A DNA stretch of 64,000 nt from Denitrificimonas halotolerans. Its GTDB lineage: Bacteria; Pseudomonadota; Gammaproteobacteria; Pseudomonadales; Pseudomonadaceae. Positions within the stretch are counted from its first letter, which is position 1, and each line of letters starts with the position of its first letter. A model generated the notes under the pieces. The model did no database searches and was not told the DNA's origin. It saw nothing but the letters and a program-made list of their open reading frames with translations. The translations under genes and the position numbers were made by a program. This document shows positions 60,945 to 64,000 of this stretch, piece after piece. Where the stretch lies: the NCBI RefSeq assembly GCF_034259425.1, contig NZ_JAXIVU010000007.1, forward strand, positions 62,001 to 126,000. Direction: 5' to 3'.

Positions 60945-61379
60945 TTATTCCTCGATTTTTCCGCCAGCTGCTTCGATAGCACTACGGGCACCCTTGGTGA
61001 CCTTAATGCCCTGCAAAGTAACAGCGCGAGTAACGTCACCAGACAACATGACTTTAACGCGCTTTACATGCAAACCAATGATATTGGCATCTTTTAAAGA
61101 CTGCACTGATACCACATCACCATCTACTTTGGCCAGTTCAGAAGTACGAACCTCTGCACGATCCATAGCTTTACGTGAAGTGAAACCAAACTTAGGCAGA
61201 CGTACTGAAAGCGGCTGTTGACCACCCTCAAAACCTGGTGCAACTTTACCACCAGAGCGCGAGGTCAAACCTTTGTGACCACGACCCGCTGTTTTTCCTA
61301 AGCCACTACCAATACCACGGCCAACACGAAGCTTGTTGCGACGGGCACCTGGTGCAGAACATAAATCGTTCAGTTGCAT
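60945..61379 (-). CDS. rplO: 50S ribosomal protein L15
   Basis: A 144-residue L15: LNDLCSAPGARRNKLRVGRG, GSGLGKTAGRGHKGLTSRSGG and the C-terminal GARSAIEAAGGKIEE. Large-subunit assembly protein. It lies between rpmD and secY. Confidence 0.98.
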   Translation of the reverse strand: MQLNDLCSAPGARRNKLRVGRGIGSGLGKTAGRGHKGLTSRSGGKVAPGFEGGQQPLSVRLPKFGFTSRKAMDRAEVRTSELAKVDGDVVSVQSLKDANIIGLHVKRVKVMLSGDVTRAVTLQGIKVTKGARSAIEAAGGKIEE

Positions 61380-61382
61380 GGA

Positions 61383-61565
61383 TTAGCCCTCCACTTTTAA
61401 CAAGTAATAAGCTGTGTTGATCATGCCGCGGTTTTCTGGGGTATCCAGTACTTCTACGGTGTGACCAATGCGACGTAGACCTAAGCCACGTACGCAAGCC
61501 TTATGATTAGCCAAACGGCCGATCGTGCTCTTAACAAGAGTCACTTTAACGGTTGCTTGAGACAT
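61383..61565 (-). CDS. rpmD: 50S ribosomal protein L30
   Basis: A 60-residue L30 with KVTLVKSTIGRLANHKACVRGLGLRRIGHTVEV split over two conserved strands and helix. Standard place between rpsE and rplO, 2-3 bases from each neighbour. Confidence 0.98.
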   Translation of the reverse strand: MSQATVKVTLVKSTIGRLANHKACVRGLGLRRIGHTVEVLDTPENRGMINTAYYLLKVEG

Positions 61566-61567
61566 GG

Positions 61568-62089
61568 TTACAGAATCTCCTCGACACTTTTGCCACGCTT
61601 AGCAGCAACTGAATCAGGTGATTGCATAGCCTTCAAACCTTTAAACGTTGCGTATACAACGTTAACTGGGTTAGTAGAACCGTAGCACTTAGCTAGTACG
61701 TCCTGAACACCTGCAACCTCTAGAACCGCACGCATTGCACCACCGGCAATTACACCAGTACCTTCTGACGCAGGCTGCATGAATACGCGTGAAGCGCCAT
61801 GCACAGATTTAATTGGGTACTGTAAAGTTACACCATTTAAATCAACTTGAATCATATTGCGGCGCGCTGCTTCCATAGCTTTTTGAATCGCCGCTGGAAC
61901 TTCGCGTGACTTACCGCGGCCAAAGCCTACGCGGCCTTTACCATCACCAACAACACTCAGTGCTGTGAAGGTGAAAATACGACCACCTTTAACGGTTTTA
62001 GCAACACGGTTGACTTGCACCAATTTCTCGATGTAGCCCTCATCACGGCTATCGCCGCGGTTATCGCGTTTTTGATCGTGATTTGCCAT
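61568..62089 (-). CDS. rpsE: 30S ribosomal protein S5
   Basis: A 173-residue S5: VQVNRVAKTVKGGRIFTFTALSVVGDG, GRGKSREVPAAIQKAMEAARR and GVIAGGAMRAVLEVAGVQDVL. It is on the solvent side of the small subunit and affects decoding accuracy. Longer charged N-terminus (NHDQKRDNRGDSRDEGY). Confidence 0.98.
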   Translation of the reverse strand: MANHDQKRDNRGDSRDEGYIEKLVQVNRVAKTVKGGRIFTFTALSVVGDGKGRVGFGRGKSREVPAAIQKAMEAARRNMIQVDLNGVTLQYPIKSVHGASRVFMQPASEGTGVIAGGAMRAVLEVAGVQDVLAKCYGSTNPVNVVYATFKGLKAMQSPDSVAAKRGKSVEEIL

Positions 62090-62092
62090 AAC

Positions 62093-62443
62093 TTAAAACT
62101 CCAGCCCGCCTTCACGAGCAGCATCAGCCAGTGCTTTCACACGACCATGGTACTTGAAGCCAGAACGGTCAAAAGCCACTTTGGCAACTCCAGCGGCTTT
62201 CGCACGCTCGGCGACCAGCTGGCCTACTTTTTTGGCTGCTTCGATGTTACCTGTAGCTCCATCGCGCAGTTGTGGGTCCAAAGTAGAAGCCGAAACTAAT
62301 ACTTTGCTGCCGTCGGCCGAAATGACCTGGGCATACATATGCTGCGAAGAGCGAAACACGCATAGACGAGTCATCTGTAACTCGTTCATCTTCAAACGTG
62401 CTTTGCGAGAGCGACGCAGTCTTGAAACTTTCTTGTCGTTCAT
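62093..62443 (-). CDS. rplR: 50S ribosomal protein L18
   Basis: A 116-residue L18, a 5S rRNA-binding protein: RRSRKARLKMNELQMTRLCVFRS, and C-terminal FDRSGFKYHGRVKALADAAREGGLEF. It lies between rplF and rpsE. Confidence 0.98.
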   Translation of the reverse strand: MNDKKVSRLRRSRKARLKMNELQMTRLCVFRSSQHMYAQVISADGSKVLVSASTLDPQLRDGATGNIEAAKKVGQLVAERAKAAGVAKVAFDRSGFKYHGRVKALADAAREGGLEF

Positions 62444-62452
62444 TTGCTAGCC

Positions 62453-62986
62453 CTACTTCTTCTTAGCTTCTTTGCGGCGCACCACTTCTTCAGCGTAGCG
62501 CACACCTTTACCTTTATAAGGCTCTGGACGACGGTACTGACGAATCTCAGCAGCCACCTGACCCAGAACTTGCTTATCGATACCACGAATAATGATATCG
62601 GTAGCGCTTGGCGTTTCAGCCGTCACGCCTTCAGGCAATTCGTACTCAACAGGATGTGAGAAACCGAGCGCCAGAGACAAAACTGAACCTTTAGCTTGAG
62701 CACGATAGCCCACACCAACAAGTTGCAATTTACGCTCAAAACCCTGGCTCACACCAGTCACCATGTTGTTCACTAAAGCACGGGTAGTACCGGCCATAGC
62801 TTTTGACTGCTGATCACCATTGCGCGCAGCAAAACGGATTTCGCTACCTTCTTGGCTCACTTCAACTGATGAGTGTACTGTTAAATCTAAAGCGCCTTTC
62901 GCGCCTTTCACCGAAAGCTCTTGGCCAGCGAGTTTGAACTCAACACCGGCTGGTAGCGTGACGGGATTCTTAGCAATGCGAGACAT
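62453..62986 (-). CDS. rplF: 50S ribosomal protein L6
   Basis: A 177-residue L6: MSRIAKNPVTLPAGVEF at the start, GFERKLQLVGVGYRAQAKG, and the C-terminal signature RRPEPYKGKGVRYAEEVVRRKEAKKK broken at the KGKG loop. Located between rpsH and rplR. Confidence 0.98.
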   Translation of the reverse strand: MSRIAKNPVTLPAGVEFKLAGQELSVKGAKGALDLTVHSSVEVSQEGSEIRFAARNGDQQSKAMAGTTRALVNNMVTGVSQGFERKLQLVGVGYRAQAKGSVLSLALGFSHPVEYELPEGVTAETPSATDIIIRGIDKQVLGQVAAEIRQYRRPEPYKGKGVRYAEEVVRRKEAKKK

Positions 62987-62997
62987 GCTTAACTCCC

Positions 62998-63390
62998 TTA
63001 GAATACGCTACAAAGAACTTCGCCACCGATACCGGCAGCACGTGCAGCACGATCGCTCATCACACCTTTATTGGTGGATACGATTGCAACACCTAAACCT
63101 GCACGAACCTTTGGCAGATCATTAGCCGCATTATACTGGCGCAAACCAGGGCGACTAACACGTTTAATTTCTTCAATGACCGGGCGGCCTTCGAAATATT
63201 TCAATTCGATGGTCAACAGCGGCTTAACATCACTACTGATCTGAAAATCTGCAATGTAACCTTCGTCCTTAAGAACGTTAGCTACCGCTTTCTTCAAAGT
63301 TGAAGAAGGCATAGTTACAACAGACTTTTCAGCCATCTGGGCATTACGGATTCGAGTCAGCATATCTGACAACGGGTCCTGCATACTCAT
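62998..63390 (-). CDS. rpsH: 30S ribosomal protein S8
   Basis: A 130-residue S8: SMQDPLSDMLTRIRNAQMA, and the C-terminal STNKGVMSDRAARAAGIGGEVLCSVF. A primary 16S-binding protein and, in E. coli, the regulator of the spc operon. The gap to rpsN upstream is unusually long and holds a hairpin. Confidence 0.98.
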   Translation of the reverse strand: MSMQDPLSDMLTRIRNAQMAEKSVVTMPSSTLKKAVANVLKDEGYIADFQISSDVKPLLTIELKYFEGRPVIEEIKRVSRPGLRQYNAANDLPKVRAGLGVAIVSTNKGVMSDRAARAAGIGGEVLCSVF

Positions 63391-63567
63391 GGGCTTGTAT
63401 CTCCTGATACATAATTAAAAAGGCCAACTGGCCGCTATCGCAAAACAATTAGACATAAAGACTCTGCGAGCCGGACATTCTAATTGATAAAGCACAAACG
63501 AATCAAGCCCCAGAGGGGCTTGATTCGTAATTTAAGCAAATAACAGAGTTAAATGCCAAATATTTTA
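63391..63567 (-). other. Long rpsN-rpsH spacer
   Basis: 177 bases between rpsN and rpsH, where spc operons usually have a few tens. It holds a strong hairpin (63498-63528) and no ORF of note. It may be a regulatory or processing site. Confidence 0.6.
63498..63528 (-). terminator. Strong intra-operon hairpin between rpsN and rpsH
   Basis: ACGAATCAAGCCCC / GGGGCTTGATTCGT, a perfect 14-bp stem with a 3-base loop. On the minus strand it is followed by TTGTGCTTT, so it could act as an attenuator or partial terminator, or be an RNase processing/stability element. Confidence 0.6.
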
Positions 63568-63873
63568 TTACCAGCTGGACTTAACCAAACCTGGTACATC
63601 GCCACGCATAGCAGCTTCACGCAATTTGATACGGCTTAAGCCGAACTTGCGATACACACCGTGTGGACGACCAGTGATGCGGCAGCGATTACGCTGACGT
63701 GCAGCACTTGCATCACGCGGTTGTTTCTGCAATGCAACCTGAGCTTCCCAGCGTTCTTCGTCGCTAGAAGTCGGATTGGCAATGATAGCTTTTAGCGCTG
63801 CACGCTTTTCAGCGTACTTCGCTACCGTGCGCGCTCTTTTGAGCTCACGGTTGATCATGCCTTTCTTAGCCAT
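63568..63873 (-). CDS. rpsN: 30S ribosomal protein S14
   Basis: A 101-residue S14 of the long, zinc-free (C-) form: AKKGMINRELKRARTVAKYAEKR and the C-terminal signature RNRCRITGRPHGVYRKFGLSRIKLRE with a single Cys. Located between rplE and rpsH. Confidence 0.98.
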   Translation of the reverse strand: MAKKGMINRELKRARTVAKYAEKRAALKAIIANPTSSDEERWEAQVALQKQPRDASAARQRNRCRITGRPHGVYRKFGLSRIKLREAAMRGDVPGLVKSSW

Positions 63874-63883
63874 GTGCTAAACC

Positions 63884-64000
63884 TCAGTTACGGAAAGGGA
63901 AGTTGAAAGCACGCAATAAAGCACGGCCTTCTTCATCGTTACGCGCAGTAGTGGTCAAAGTGATGTCCAAACCGCGAAGCGCATCGATCTTATCGTAATC
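63884..64000 (-). CDS. rplE: 50S ribosomal protein L5 (C-terminal part, cut by window edge)
   Basis: The last 38 codons of L5 are visible: DYDKIDALRGLDITLTTTA, then RNDEEGRALLRAFNFPFRN and a TGA stop. This is the conserved 5S rRNA-binding L5 C-terminus. The rest lies beyond the window. 10 bases separate it from rpsN. Confidence 0.95.
   Translation of the reverse strand, partial: DYDKIDALRGLDITLTTTARNDEEGRALLRAFNFPFRN

Overview
The window looks like a chromosomal segment of a gammaproteobacterium of the Pseudomonadaceae, but with a lower G+C content than classical Pseudomonas. The evidence is gene order. The run priA, argS, SPOR protein, hslVU, DUF971, PHA-system protein, ubiE-ubiJ-ubiB, hisIE, tatABC, rsmE follows P. 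aeruginosa PA5050-PA5071. The runs rplQ-katA and uvrA/MFS-ssb follow PA4232-PA4237. Genus is an inference; I could not search databases.

Region 1 (1-7.3 kb) holds a YaiI-family protein, ElbB, topoisomerase III (with a Val at a normally acidic TOPRIM position), an AI-2E family membrane protein, and two of three related IS200/IS605-type elements that carry only tnpB. Region 2 (7.3-21 kb) is conserved core: PriA, ArgS, a SPOR protein, the HslVU protease behind a heat-shock-type promoter, ubiquinone genes, HisI/HisE, the Tat translocase and RsmE. The phaC-Z-C-D-F-I cluster usually found here in Pseudomonas is missing, although the genes on both sides remain. Region 3 (21-35.8 kb) is mixed: a MgtC/DUF4010 membrane protein, a Zn/Cd-type P-type ATPase, Dtd, a Nudix hydrolase, the third tnpB element (frameshifted), Fbp, OmpW with a perfect FNR/ANR box, a RmlD-like reductase, and SSB-MFS divergent from uvrA. 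The uvrA upstream region contains the decayed 3' end of a group II intron.

Region 4 (35.9-56.3 kb) is the most distinctive. Two katA genes in the same orientation share a perfectly identical 497-bp tract and bracket about 17 kb of metal-acquisition genes. These are a CeuE/FatB-type iron-siderophore ABC importer, a four-gene Zrg-like zinc operon behind a palindromic Zur box, whose periplasmic protein carries a 17-unit Asp-His repeat, and a complete haem uptake system (TonB, HmuS, ExbB, ExbD, HmuTUV, ChaN on the minus strand; the TonB-dependent receptor divergent). Fur-box-like sequences sit at three promoters. Since rplQ-katA-uvrA is the usual neighbourhood, the metal block seems to have been inserted in, or associated with duplication of, katA.

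Region 5 (56.4-64 kb, minus strand) is the alpha/spc ribosomal protein operon from rplE (cut by the window edge) to rplQ, including secY, rpmJ and rpoA, with an unexpected strong hairpin between rpsN and rpsH. No tRNA, rRNA, CRISPR array or prophage was seen.
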